64,000 nt of DNA from Aradus depressus (GCA_963662175.1 OY759223.1:15168249-15232248), one strand, 5' to 3'. Counted from the stretch's first letter, positions 9,901 through 20,553 are shown. Notes: a model not told the origin generated them from the sequence alone. Program-made: numbers and translations.

Positions 9901-12900
9901 AAATAGTATCTTGGTTACTATAGAGAAAGTAACTAAATATACGTCATTTCTCTTTACTCTTTTTCGTTAACCATGAAGTTTCATTTAGTTCGGGGTATCG
10001 CTCTGAAAAAAACCTTCCGTGTTTGTCAGTAGTAATAGTGGAGAACTATCATTTTATTAACTAACTATCGATAGTTTTTTTTTTTTTTTTTTTTTTTTAT
10101 TATACACTTGTGTTATGATTTTTATTACAATATTTTTTTAAATTCATTTGATTCTTTATTTTGTTTTTTAGAGTTTGCAAAGAACTTAGACATGCTTCAG
10201 GCGCTGCACTTACAGTTCAGATCGTTATGACTGTTGTAGTCTGCTGTACAGGAGTATTTGCTGTTACTTTGGTAAACAACATTTTACGAAATTTAAAATA
10301 GTAATTCTAGTAGATTGTCGTCTTCGAGTGTGTTATGTTGCCACCGCTGGGCAATACGTCGGTGGTGTGTAAGGAGCGTCGTACTTTACATTTACCAAGA
10401 CAATCAGAAAGCCCCCGACAATAACATGCTTTACGTGTTAGTAAATGGGGTGCATAAGGAGGAGAGATTACTTTAGGCGATCAGGATCATCAGGAAACAG
10501 GAATGGAGGAGCTCTAGGTGTGCCTCTGGAGATCAGCCCTTCACCAGCAGGGAACGTAGTATAGGATGAGCATCCGGGGGCCAGCCCTTCACCAGCAGGG
10601 AACGTAGTACAGGATCAGCATCCGGGGGCCAGCTCTTCACCAGCAGGGAACGTAGTATAGAATCAGCATCCGGGGGCTAGTTCTTCACCAGCATGGAACG
10701 TAGTACAGGATCAGCATCCAGGGGCCAGCCCTTCACCAGCAGGGAACGTAGTATAGGATCAACATCCGGGGGCCAGTTCTTCACCAGCAGGGAACGTAGT
10801 ATAGGATCAGCATCCGGGGGCCAGTTCTTCACAAGCAGGGAACGTAGTATAGAATCAGCCTCCTGGGGCCTGCTCTTCAACAGGGAACGTCTATAAGTGG
10901 TGGATTACTGGAAAACCCCGGTGTTTGCGGGTCTCTACTTTGTAGATACTATGACTGGACTTTGACGTCTATTACGACGTAAATTAATTGCTGGGGCTTC
11001 CGTCTTGGGTAGTTGTGCCATTGCTGTCTGGGGTTTAGTTAGACTTACACTCCTGATACTCAAAATATGTTTTCTCCTCATTGTCCAACAAATAACAAAC
11101 GGAAGCTAAACTAATGTTCATATGGAGGGGTCAGTGCACAAGTGAACCAAGTCCATTTTTTTCACTTTGTCAGGTTTTTCGTGTCAAATAGGCGTAAAAG
11201 TAATATCTTCCAGTGCTACAGTGAACCAAGTCCTTAGTTGATTTTAACGCCGCAGGATAGCAGCTTGAATCAAGTCCTTGGCCTCAGTTTTTCATTTATT
11301 TCAGAGCGCTAGTGAACCAAGTCCATAAACCCATTATTCTGATAACCTCTCCCGCGAATGCACATCATTGTTTGGTGATTCAGTTCATTCCAGTTCCAAT
11401 CATTATCACCTTTATTTTATTTTTTTAAACCTGCAAAGAATACGATGGTTTCTGATGGCGATGATGATCATGTTCATTCAAACAGAGCGTACGAGGATCC
11501 GTCTGCTGACTCTGATAGCAATTCAGGTAAGAACGAAAGTATATTACTCACATATTATGTTCCGAAGCCCAGTAATTTATATGTTTCGCTGACCTCTCCG
11601 ATTTCTAACTTTTCTTATTGTCTCCCAATTTCTAAAATCAAACAATCATATTTACACATATCCCTTATGTTACAGATTGACGAACTCAGCGTCAACATGT
11701 TGATGAATCTAACAGAACTCTTGTTTATATTGTCATTACGTATGTTCCTTTTTGCCTGGTTCAGTACTGAAGTTACCCTATCAGTAAGTAAAATTAAAAT
11801 AATTCTACAAATGTCAATATCAAAATTAACCACAATCTTCCAAATTGTATGCAGTTGGTATTTTGAGAGGACATTAAAATTGAAGAAATTCTGAGACAGC
11901 AAAGACTATTAACATTTGTTGAATCGATATAGAATTATCGAAGTAAATAGTAATTTTCTCATAATAATCAAAGCTAGAACAATGCAATACAATAATCGCC
12001 AGTCCTACATTAGCAATATATTAACTTAAATAATACTCCTTAAAAATTTACATGGTAAAAAAAAAAAAAAAACGCAAGTATCCACTTTTTCTTTATTTTA
12101 TTATTTTTTATAATGCATATTTATAATCGGTTCAAACCATAAGTAAATTTGTTGTCTGTTATGAATAATAGGACAAAGTAAAATAATAAATAAAATATTA
12201 TATGTACAATAATAACTAAATGTACAAAATAATAGGTTAGGTTTAGGTTAGGTTTTATGACTCATGCCCGGGCTTTAACTACGAGGTCATATCGCCTACT
12301 ACCAGAGCGCTCTATCGTCACTCTGGTGGACATGAGCCCGACTCTACTGTGGGAGTCCTAAATTTTGCCTACCCTAAATTTTTATTCACCTAGGACAGGG
12401 GTCTTTAACGAGTACCTGACATCGTACAGGCTCGGGACCATCGCTTAACGTCCCATCCGAAGGACGGCGTGCTTAAGTTTATTTTACCTCCCAGATAAAA
12501 TAAACTAAGGGCCTCGGTCGGGCTACGAACCCACGTTCTTGAGCTCAGAAGTCAAGCACATACCACTGAGCTACCGGCGCCCTCTACAAAATAATATATA
12601 CACAAGATGAGAAAATATGTAGAATGGTAATAATACAAAAAAATATAAATACATACAATTAAATAATACAGAAACAAAATACAAATAAAAAATAATTATA
12701 ATGTAATAATATAGCTCGAGATCCCCAACCTTCCACAGCGATCCAATCGCAATCGAAAAAACCTTTCTGAACCAACAAAATAAATCGGGGCCATGGTGGC
12801 CGTGCGGGCTAGAGCGTAGGGCTTTGGTCGCATGGTCTCACCGTGGTTTGCGGGTTCGAATCCCGTCCGGGAGTGAGTTTTATTTCGTAGATAGAACTCC

Positions 12901-15900
12901 CTCCCGGGGCCATGGATGTCTTAAATAATTATACATAACACATTGACATGGCTAATATGCACCGTTCATAAAGCCAAAAAAAAAAATAAATCGAATATTT
13001 TCTAGTCTTGCCAATGCGGGAAGAATCAGAGAGATCTAGTGCCTGTTCGCAATATCACACTCATTCGTATTGGCTTATTCTAGGTAAAGATGCGACCAAG
13101 TCAGACCATATGGTAGTTTTCTGCATACAATCGGAAATAAAATCCACTAATTTACACTAATACCATTCTGAAGTTCTTTCACTTTTTTAAATGAACATTT
13201 TCCTTTATAGTGTAAAGATCTGGGGACTTCGGCTTACAGTTCGGATTGGATAAATGGCAGTGAGATGCAGAAAAAGGAACTTATGATGTTAGTTTCAAAG
13301 ACCATGCAACCGGTTTTATTTGGAGGACTTGTACGAATGGATTTCAACACTTTTCTCATGGTAAATATAACAATTGAAAATTCTTAATATTGATATGATA
13401 TTAAAAATAAGACACTAAATGGTTTTAAAATTACTTGAGAAACTATTTCTTTCAGTTTCAAAACCTGGTATATGTATATGAGCCTTTCAGTTGACAGATT
13501 GACTAACTCCAATTTCAACTTTCAGGAAAGTACTTTTAATAATATTTCTCGTTGGAAAATTCTGACCTTTTTCTTTGGCAAAAATATTAAATTATAACAG
13601 TTTACTAAAATTTACATTCATTTATTCATGTTATAGAATCAATATTGAAAAGACAAAGACGGCAATTTTTTGAAGTTAGTCACTATGTCAACTGACAATA
13701 GAAACAAATGTTTCATTTATTAAATAAAACAAATCCATTCTAAGTATAGGGGGCCATGGTGGCCGTGCGGGCTAGAGCGTAGGGCTTTGGTCGCATGGTC
13801 TCACCATGGTTTGCGGGTTCGAATCCCGTCCGGGAGTGAGTTTTATTTCGTAGATAGAACTCCCTCCCGGGGCCATGGATGTCTTAAATAATTATACATA
13901 ACACATTGACATGGCTAATATGCACCGTTCATAAAGCCAAAAGGAAAAAAAAATAAATAAAAAAAAAAAATAATAATAAGTATATTAAACAAGAAATGAT
14001 TTATTAAACGAAACGAAAAAGAAAAAAACAAACAATATTTTTTCATTATGTACAATCATGGCCCCCACATTGGATTGCGGGTCCTGTAACCAGCATCAGG
14101 GTGGGGCCCCCCATCTCAAAGTCATGTGCTATATCATAATTACATGGTTATTTTTTTAACCCTTTTACAATTTTATTTAAACTAAAAATAGATTGTAAGG
14201 TATAATTAATGTTACAGTATCAGTTAGATTTTAAAACCAAACTTTATTGATTAAATTATTTCACACATCAATTGCTACCGTGATTATATCATTTTCTTTT
14301 ATTTTACTGAAATTAACGTTTAAATTTTTAGATTTCTTTGACTCACTAACATTAAAATAAAAATTGACAAAAACTAGTATTACGATCTAAAAAAAAATAA
14401 CATTAAGAGCTCTAAAAATTACGATGTTTGTGTGTGTTTAATACACTGGCTACAACAAAAGCTTACTTATAGCCTAACTGCCCTAAATTATCATAGCTTT
14501 CCTAGCTTTCTTTTGACTAAATGTTTCAATAGCATCTGAAAAGTCAATAGTTTTGGCCAATTCATTTTCAATCAGTCAAACTGATACTATGCGTCGATGC
14601 GTCTATTTTTAGAACACTGCTCTGAGGGAAACAGCTGGACAATAGGCTGGGAAATAGGAGTGGGGGAGGGTTGAGGGAGTGCGTGGGGCCCGTCTATACC
14701 TGTCTCGTGCCGACTGGACTGTTTTATACTAGTAATTTGCAACTATCCATGCACGCAACTAATTAAATAATAACTTAATAACTCGCACAACTAGAATATG
14801 TATCTATTATACTAAATTTTCTTATAATTATATATTTTGCCTTTTTAAGCTATGATCCCTTGCAAAATCTACTAAAATAAAAAAATAAAAAGGACTGGAC
14901 CCTTGGGCCCGGGCCCTGCAACCAAAGTTGCACCAGCCCCACCCTTGTGGGGGCCATGTGTACAATACAAAATATCATCATATTCTTCAACTTCACTTGA
15001 TCCCCTGTTTTTAAAGTGTGATAATATTTACGGTAAATAAATAGAAATATATTTAAGCAAATCTAACATGTCTTTTTTTTTCTTGTTTGCTATAAATAGT
15101 TCGAGATGTTGGATATAATAAATCCTGATTTATTAAAGATAGTTGCACAGGTCTACCTATAGTTTTTTTTCTAACATTGATTTCTATGAATTCATTTATA
15201 TCAAAAGAATATTTTGAAAGGATTGTTTTTGTCCAAACTTATCCATCTGATTTTAAGCCAATGTATCTTATCTCCTTTTTCACTTATTTTCCTGTTTGTT
15301 ATGACATAAATCAGTATAATTCATTAAGTGAACAGTGAACTCATCATGTGTTTTACATTTCCTAATAATTTCAAACCATTCTTCAGGTAAATAAATATGT
15401 TCAGTTTTGCGGGCTTTAAGCTCTATTACGCCGAATGAATCATCCGAAGAATCACCATCACTATATTCAACTAATTTTACTGATCTTTCTGTAGTCATGA
15501 TTATAGATGTTTTTCTAAGGGTTTCTCAACTCAAACTCAACCGACGAAATAACATAAAATTCTCTTTAAAGGTATTATTGGTTTTAAAAACATTCAGTTG
15601 GAATTAAAATAAAGGGCATGTAATTGAACAATATAAACAAACAAGGAGTTACGTCATTATGTCAACTGAAAAATATTGATTTTTTTTTCGTAAATGAAAT
15701 TTAAATTTATTTTTTTTCTTTCTAAACAACCAACAAAAAAGTTTATATATATATATATATGTATAAATGGCAGCTAGTCATTCTGTCAACTGAAAGGCTC
15801 AGATCATGTTTTGTGAAGATGATAGTAGTTTCCGTAGGTCGGTTGCGCACATAAGCTGATTTCTTAAAGTAATTCGGTAAAAGTGTAAATACTATGTATC

Positions 15901-16673
15901 CGTCTACTTTACGCAGCTTCTATTTGTACGGATTTCAACTGCTGTACGTTTCATGTTAGCACCCAACTCAATAGACAACTTGATTGGATGAAACCTATAT
16001 AAATTTATTAAAGTGGAACGTAAATAATTTATAAATAAAAAGACAAATTTTCGTATTTCCTGGTCTAAATAATGATGAAGTGACTAGAGTGAACTCGATT
16101 AAGTGGTCAAGAAACCTAAACATTGGAGCTAGTCTGATTAAACGTTTCGGTTATCAAAACTATCGTAGAAAGCGGAAGCAATTGGGAAACTGGCGGTATG
16201 TAGCGCTAGCATCGTGGTCAGTCTTGGAACTCACGATGCGCTGTTGACCCAGTTCATGAAAAATTACATTATTATATGTAATTATTTTGAGAAGGTGGAG
16301 AGAGAGTGATCTGTAAGCGTGGTTGTTATAAGAAAGTCCTATAATGGCCACATCACATATATTTTTATTATTAGTTCTATAAATATACTACAATATTTCG
16401 CTTATCATATAATATATGATAGGTATATATTATATACCTATATTTTGTTTTTACATTAGTTCTATTATTAGTTTTTACATTAGTTTTATTATTTATTAGT
16501 TCTATAAATATACTACAATATTTCTCTTATCATATAATATATGATAGGTATAAATTATATACCTATATTTTGTTTTTACATTAACTTTATTGTTTTAATT
16601 CCAGGTTTTCAAAACAGCGTTTTCATATTACAACTTTCTACTGGCTTCTTTTCAAGAGGAATCCAAACGTTGA
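6968..16673 (+). CDS. Odorant receptor copy B, complete, six exons, 394 aa
   Basis: Join of 6968-7304, 8815-9235, 10172-10271, 11676-11783, 13211-13360 and 16605-16673. Lengths add to 1185 bp with no internal stop, giving 394 residues, normal for insect ORs. All introns are GT-AG. The ATG is set by the conserved start MARDWPWKREKL and a splice acceptor 19 nt upstream. TM1 (about 46-68) and TM2 (about 77-97) are in exon 1. TM3 (about 134-152) and TM4 (about 183-210) are in exon 2, TM5 in exon 3, TM6 with WFSTEV in exon 4. TM7 spans the exon 5/6 junction, with the AY-x(3)-W motif before it. Expected role: odorant-tuning subunit with Orco in olfactory neuron cilia; ligand unknown. AATAAA at 17117 is a likely polyadenylation signal, displaced by a 335-bp insertion in the 3' UTR. 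Confidence 0.92.
7345..7430 (-). repeat. SINE family 1, fragment in intron 1 of B
   Basis: Matches the 3' half of the SINE in reverse orientation, with a short internal deletion. Confidence 0.65.
7433..7990 (-). mobile_element. hAT-like remnant with BED zinc finger, intron 1 of B
   Basis: Starts at a TAGGGATGGGTGATAG end typical of some hAT elements. At about 7790-7975 the minus strand encodes GKSAKCTLF, then SNLRDHLLRRHQ: the Cys and His half of a BED-type zinc finger, as found at the N-terminus of hAT transposases. No catalytic domain remains. Confidence 0.55.
8005..8066 (+). repeat. SINE family 1, short tail fragment
   Basis: Carries the motif TAGTAGGCGATATGACCTC and the AAAGCCC tail of the SINE. 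It adjoins the hAT remnant. Confidence 0.5.
8131..8789. mobile_element. Harbinger-like internally deleted element, intron 1 of B
   Basis: Inverted ends begin GGGGTATTCATGATGTGTG on the left; the right end reads the same motif inverted, with one change in the first 15 bases. TA lies on both sides. On the minus strand from 8536 a short frame starts MPKVSNKSKLLNELIE and is broken after about 35 codons. It resembles a decayed transposon N-terminus but is not decisive. The element ends about 25 bp before exon 2. Confidence 0.5.
9236..10171. other. Intron 2 of copy B
   Basis: The first 200 bp align with intron 2 of D (about 41810-41920) and E (about 58530-58620), including the GGACAGATC motif. It also has a poly-T run at 10075-10100. 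No mobile element was recognised. Confidence 0.5.
10532..10890. repeat. 48-bp minisatellite in intron 3 of copy B
   Basis: About 7.5 tandem copies of a 48-bp unit containing GGAACGTAGTATAGGATCAG and CCGGGGGCCAG. Copies are spaced exactly 48 bp apart (10551, 10599, 10647, 10695, 10743, 10791, 10839); the last step is 45 bp. Because 48 is divisible by 3 it stays open in several frames on both strands. It is not read as a gene. Confidence 0.9.
11100..11340. repeat. Irregularly spaced TGAACCAAGTCC motifs in intron 3 of B
   Basis: Three exact copies and one variant (TGAATCAAGTCC) at 11141, 11220, 11264 and 11311. Spacing is uneven, so this is not a simple tandem repeat. Function unknown. Confidence 0.5.
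12235..12584 (-). mobile_element. Full-length tRNA-derived SINE (family 1), intron 4 of B
   Basis: A 350-bp element in reverse orientation with a 12-bp target duplication TACAAAATAATA at 12223-12234 and 12585-12596. Its 5' end, at the right, has a tRNA-like head with box A (TAGCTCAGTGG) and box B (a degenerate GGTTCGAACC). Its 3' tail reads CCTAACCTAAACCTAACC, i.e. the complement of TTAGG-type repeats. Mobilised by LINE machinery in trans by analogy with other SINEs. Confidence 0.9.
12788..12982 (+). mobile_element. SINE family 2 (tRNA-derived), copy 1, intron 4 of B
   Basis: Begins GGGCCATGGTGGCCGTGCGG, has box B GGTTCGAATCC and ends in poly-A. An 11-bp duplication AAAATAAATCG flanks it (12777-12787 and 12983-12993). 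A near-identical second copy is at 13749-13976, which suggests recent activity. Confidence 0.88.
13749..13976 (+). mobile_element. SINE family 2 (tRNA-derived), copy 2
   Basis: Differs by very few bases from the copy at 12788-12982 over the body, with a longer A-rich tail. It has an 8-bp flanking duplication TAAGTATA (13741-13748, 13977-13984) and lies inside the TIR element 13479-15801. Confidence 0.85.
14057..14958. mobile_element. hAT-like non-autonomous element nested in another element
   Basis: Ends are CATGGCCCCCACA and its reverse complement, with an exact 8-bp duplication TGTACAAT on both sides (14049-14056, 14959-14966). An 8-bp duplication is the hAT hallmark. The 902-bp interior has no recognisable transposase. 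Confidence 0.75.
15280..15498 (-). CDS. Small unidentified open frame in a TIR element, 72 aa
   Basis: Starts MTTERSVKLVEY, is acidic near the N-terminus (SDGDSSDDS) and includes LPEEWFEIIRKC. It looks like a genuine but truncated transposon protein rather than a random frame, since it lies inside the right end of the TIR element 13479-15801 and reads inward. No family was recognised. It may be only the first exon or a remnant. Confidence 0.3.
   Translation of the reverse strand: MTTERSVKLVEYSDGDSSDDSFGVIELKARKTEHIYLPEEWFEIIRKCKTHDEFTVHLMNYTDLCHNKQENK
16281..16365 (+). repeat. Half copy of a palindromic repeat, intron 5 of B
   Basis: Matches the right arm and flank of the palindrome at 23628-23807 (motif GAGAGAGAGTGATCTGTAAG). 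Confidence 0.6.
16371..16583. repeat. 125-bp tandem duplication before exon 6 of B
   Basis: The block starting TTAGTTCTATAAATATAC occurs at 16371 and again at 16496, and includes the palindromic TATCATATAATATATGATA. The second copy runs into the branch-point and acceptor region of exon 6. Confidence 0.8.
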
Positions 16674-16731
16674 AAATCATCTAAAAATATGAGTAGTGAA
16701 ATAATAGAAAATTTAAACTATTTTCAAATTA

Positions 16732-17070
16732 TTTTGTGTAAATTCTTTATTTCACCAGATCAACAAATTCATGTTATACATGGTGTTTTTAACATGCAGC
16801 TTAATCACTATAATACATGGGTAATTTTAGCCTTACTTAATACATGTTGAGTCAGAGCGTTTGTAAAATAATATAGATGTAATGTACAATCAATTGTAGA
16901 AGGAAAAATGAAATTAAATGTCCTCTATCAATCAATGGTAATGCCCTAGTAAATCCATAATAACTAAGTAAAATATCAATTTATAAGGTATCTTCTTGGA
17001 AGAGGTCCTGAAGAAGTCTGGGCTTAAGTCGTGGGTGCTCGGTAGGTCTTACCAAATAATACCAAATTAT
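16732..17070. repeat. 335-bp insertion in the 3' UTR of B
   Basis: The conserved 3' UTR of the other copies is interrupted here; CAAATTATTT appears at both edges as a likely target duplication. The interior was not classified. It pushes the AATAAA signal to about 440 bp from the stop. Confidence 0.55.
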
Positions 17071-17346
17071 TTAATTTTAATGAATTGCTGAAACTCTATC
17101 GTTGTTTATATGTTGAAATAAAAAAATTTTAATTGTTACATTATTTTCCCTTATCATGAAATTTTGAGAACTTCACAGAAGAATTTTCAATGAACGAACA
17201 AATTCATCAGGAGAATCAGCTTTCTCTTCTTAAGGTTTTGTAGCTCTAAGGCCTAAAAAAAATTGTCTGTCAGTATTATGTATGTTACCATAGAAACTGT
17301 TCTGATTTACTAAAAGAACCGAGTCATAATGCACATTTTTCTATTG

Positions 17347-17428
17347 TGTATGCGCCGGTAGCTCAGAGGTAGCATACTTGCCTATTGAGCTCAAGATCTC
17401 GGGTTCGAAACCTGGCCGAGGTTCTTAG
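17347..17428 (+). repeat. SINE family 1, tRNA-like head only
   Basis: Contains GCCGGTAGCTCAGAGGTAGC and GGGTTCGAAACCTGGCCGAGG, i.e. boxes A and B, without the SINE body. It is not a tRNA gene: no acceptor stem closes it. Confidence 0.65.
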
Positions 17429-17685
17429 ATTTTTTATCAGAAAAGTGCAAAAATGGTGAGTACATAATTTTTAATCATATTATCATATGATATAGTATAA
17501 TTATATAATACTGATAAACAGACAAATGACAGAAAACATGAGTTGTAATAAAATTGATTAATTATTATGATAATTGATTCTAATAACAAAAAAAAAAAAA
17601 ATATATTGAAATGAAATAATATTATGCTTGAAGTTATTTGAAATTAATAATAAATAAAATAATCTAAATGAATTTACCTTAAGAT

Positions 17686-17992
17686 TAGGTTAGGTTAGGT
17701 TTTATGACTCATGCCCGGGCTTTAACTACGAGGTCATATCGCCTACTACCAGAGCGCTCTTTCGTCACTCTGGTGGACATGAGCCCGACTCTACTGTGGG
17801 AGTCCTAAATTTTGCCTACACTAAATTTTTATTCATCTAGGGTAGGGGTCTTTAACGAGTACCTGACATCGTACAGGCTCGGGACCATCGCTTAACGTCC
17901 CATCCGAAGGACGGCGTGCTTAAGTTTATTTTACCTCCCAGATAAAACAAACTAAGGGCCTCGGTCGGGCTACGAACCCACGACCTTGAGCT
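17686..17992 (-). mobile_element. 5'-truncated SINE family 1 with 13-bp target duplication
   Basis: Reverse orientation, missing the tRNA head, flanked by TTTACCTTAAGAT at 17673-17685 and 17993-18005. Its 3' end is a clean TTAGG-type run (as read on the + strand). Truncation at the 5' end with an intact tail is expected from target-primed reverse transcription. Confidence 0.88.
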
Positions 17993-18039
17993 TTTACCTT
18001 AAGATACTTAGAGAGAAAAATTTATTAATTACACTTTGA

Positions 18040-18671
18040 GTGAAGCTCTAAAAAATATATATAAATAACTCTGTGAGAAATGGATTATACTCTACTTTGT
18101 ACCGACAAAAAAAAAAATCTCTTCCGATTAAACGTAACATGAAATATTTACTTATGTTCCGAGTCGGTACTATCCAAAAACGTCCTAGATCCGTAGAGCC
18201 TGTAAGTTTTGAAAACTTGAAATTTGTTACAAGCTCCTGTCTGATATCCTCATCGGTTAAATAACGTCTGCTCATTATTGTTCTGACAAGAGTAAATTAA
18301 TCCTTATTAATCAGGGCGAGATTTAGAGCTCTGAAAGCAATTCAATTTGATTCAGCAAATCGGAAACAATGAAAAACTATACGAAACACCGGGATGAAAA
18401 GGGCGTTGAATCCATGTGTTTGAGTCAATGTGACTCCTGTTGGGAGGCAGTTAATCCATGTGATTCATTCCATTTTGACGCATAGCATTGTAAAACTTCC
18501 TTGGCTAGGAAGACGCTGGAAGCCGTTGAAGGTTTGAACCACATTAGGAATGGAAGGGAGTCCCTGGGCAGAGCAAAACTAGAAGGGGGGTCCGCTCACC
18601 CTTTCCCTGCCGCCCTACCACCTCACTAAAGTCGCCGCGGAGTCAAAATGACTCACACATGGGGTCCAGGG
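18040..18671 (-). mobile_element. piggyBac-like remnant
   Basis: The right edge reads GTGACTCAxx-type inverted motifs (GAGTCAAAATGACTCACACA) and abuts TTAA at 18672-18675, the piggyBac target. On the minus strand from 18275 the frame starts MSRRYLTDEDIRQEL, resembling the N-terminus of piggyBac transposases, but loses similarity within about 25 codons. The catalytic region is absent. Confidence 0.55.
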
Positions 18672-18675
18672 TTAA

Positions 18676-19140
18676 ACAAATAAAATGTATATAATTTTAT
18701 TTATTTATAATAAAACTAGGTGTTCACAAAGAAGGAGGAATAGTCGGAATATATTATCATCAAACTAACCCGAAATAGTCAACAAACATGGCTAAAGAGG
18801 TTATGATGGGGTTAGCTGTAATCGGTTCCCAGAAGGATCTTCATGTTAGTTAAACTATCAACATGCCATGTTCAACTTGTGCCAAGGATCACTTCTTCAA
18901 ATAAGTAATTTGTTTTGGTTAAAATTATTCAGTTGAATCTAATAGTTTTAATTGAATTCGAGAAACTCACATGAGAGGAACTTACCTGCGTTCTAAGGCA
19001 AAACCCTGTATAAATTCTTAATGGCCAATGTCTTATGTGTTACTTCTGAACCTTCTACGATGAAATTCATAGGAACATTAAATATTGCAGATATAATGGA
19101 AAGAAGCTCTCATTGCCTTCGCTTTTAAATTGTTTGTTTT
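18676..19140. other. Spacer between B and C, nothing recognised
   Basis: No exon or known repeat was recognised. Confidence 0.4.
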
Positions 19141-19395
19141 AACTTGTTTTTATTTATCTAAGTTTCTACCAGGGTAAGAACTGTTTACAATTAAAATAAT
19201 TCCTTAAATAACAAAACAAATACAATTAGAAGTCACTGGGGATCAATTACTCCCAATTTTCTTCATATTCTTTCTCCATAAGCTCACCTCAAATTACCTA
19301 ACAACAGAAGTAAACGTTGAACAAAAAAACAAAACAACAGAAGACATCTATTCAGTTCAAGGGTTGTGATCGACAAAGTCAGCACTCAAGGTGAA
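19140..19395 (+). promoter_or_regulatory. Putative upstream non-coding exon region of copy C
   Basis: Weakly similar to the conserved upstream blocks of B, D and E (shared CTAAGTTTCT, ACAACAGAAGACAT and ATTCAGTTCAAG-type stretches). It ends at a CAAG|GTGAAC donor-like site at 19391. The coding exon follows after 1.67 kb with an acceptor and 19-nt leader (21061-21079), as in the other copies. Confidence 0.3.
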
Positions 19396-19859
19396 CTAAA
19401 AACATTCTATAATGAATGAAATTATATAATTTTTAATATATTTATTAGTTCAATAGCGAAAATAAGTTAATAATCGGATATATTTATTTATTTTTCTGAA
19501 AATCTAGGTAGGTATCTATAATTAATTTTAGTTTCATTCAAATAGTTTACCAACAAGAACGGTTTAAATTAAGTTAAATTATACTGTTTCCATTCTGAAT
19601 AGTCTTACTGAATTTATGGTAGTTTTAAAATAAATATGCGAAACTTCCTCTGATCTTTCTGATCAACGAATTTCATCTTTCTTTTTTACAAGAATTCATT
19701 TTAAAAAATGGAATAAATGAGCGAATCTACACATATAGACTGGAACAGTGGAACATGCCATAAAAAAAAAAAAAAAAAGTGTAGGTAAATCTGCAGTTTT
19801 TTTACATTGAAATTGCATTATGTTGCAATTTAGAGGAAAATATGGGTGATCATGAATTA

Positions 19860-20110
19860 GCACCGGCAATGTACTTCCCCAGCACGAATTAATCAAATAG
19901 GGCTTCTAACATCCCCATACTAAATTTTATGTCGATATATTCACTACATCGGCAGTTATTATGATTCCCTTCGGCCGATTTGGCTGAAGATTAATAGGTG
20001 TCGTCTTTACGGAGGTTGGAATTTAAATAAGTTTCTGTGATGTGTCATATGATTTTAACTTACGAAGTATAGTGGGAGTTACGTAATCGGTTAGAAGTTC
20101 CTTGTTGAGT
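19860..20110 (+). repeat. Dispersed repeat R2 (CGGCCGATTTGGCTGA family)
   Basis: Shares TTCGGCCGATTTGGCTGA, then AATAGGTGTCGTC, with copies at 42840, 48460 and 49580. Class unknown. Confidence 0.6.
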
Positions 20111-20143
20111 TTTCACCGGAATTACTACACCACCTCGAAAGTG

Positions 20144-20352
20144 AAATAATTTTGAGGACGCCATCCTTCAGATGGGACGTTAAGCGATATGCAAAGCCTG
20201 TATGATGTCAGATACTTCTTAAAAACTCCCGGGTAGGTAAAATTTAAGACTCCCACTGTAGAGTCAGGCTCATATTCAACAAAGCGCAAAAAGAGAGCTC
20301 TGGTAGTAGGCGATATGACCTCATTGTAAAAGCCCGGGCATGAATCACAACA
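20144..20352 (+). repeat. SINE family 1, 3' portion, forward
   Basis: Body and tail of the SINE, diverged and lacking the tRNA head. Followed at once by an inverted copy. Confidence 0.65.
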
Positions 20353-20379
20353 ACTAACAGCCGAGTTGAGCAATTTTAA

Positions 20380-20553
20380 TATGGGCATTCCTACGGGGTC
20401 ATTTCGCCCTTTCGTCGTTCTGGTGGACACCCGCCTCTACAATGGGAGTCCTAAATTTTGCCTATCCAGGTCCAAACCTCTGGCCGAGTTTCGAACCCGC
20501 AATCATAGCTCAGTAGGCATGCACGCTACCTTTTGAGCTACCGGAGCCCTCAC
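20380..20553 (-). repeat. SINE family 1, reverse, internally deleted
   Basis: Contains the tail and the tRNA-like head with the middle missing. It forms a head-to-head inverted pair with 20144-20352. Confidence 0.65.

Larger units (their letters stand above)
13479..15801. mobile_element. TIR element of unknown superfamily, intron 5 of B
   Basis: Outer inverted repeats of about 31 bp lie at 13479-13510 and 15771-15801; the terminal motif is TGAGCCTTTCAGTTGACAG. Related subterminal motifs (TATGTCAACTGA) recur near 13684 and 15660. The interior holds a SINE family 2 copy, a hAT-like MITE and a small minus-strand open frame. No clear target duplication was seen, so the superfamily is open. Confidence 0.55.

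Noticed and set aside
10677..10896. Open frames on both strands with repeated protein units
   Set aside because: They are the 48-bp minisatellite read in frame; no independent coding signal.
11368..11894. Frames overlapping exon 4 of copy B as a separate gene
   Set aside because: Only 11676-11783 matches the receptor exon; the rest runs through the acceptor and donor into intron.
12235..12260. Telomeric repeat tract
   Set aside because: Only a few TTAGG-like units and always attached to a SINE tail.
17347..17428. Possible tRNA gene (boxes A and B)
   Set aside because: Matches the head of SINE family 1, which recurs across the window; no acceptor stem closes the fold.
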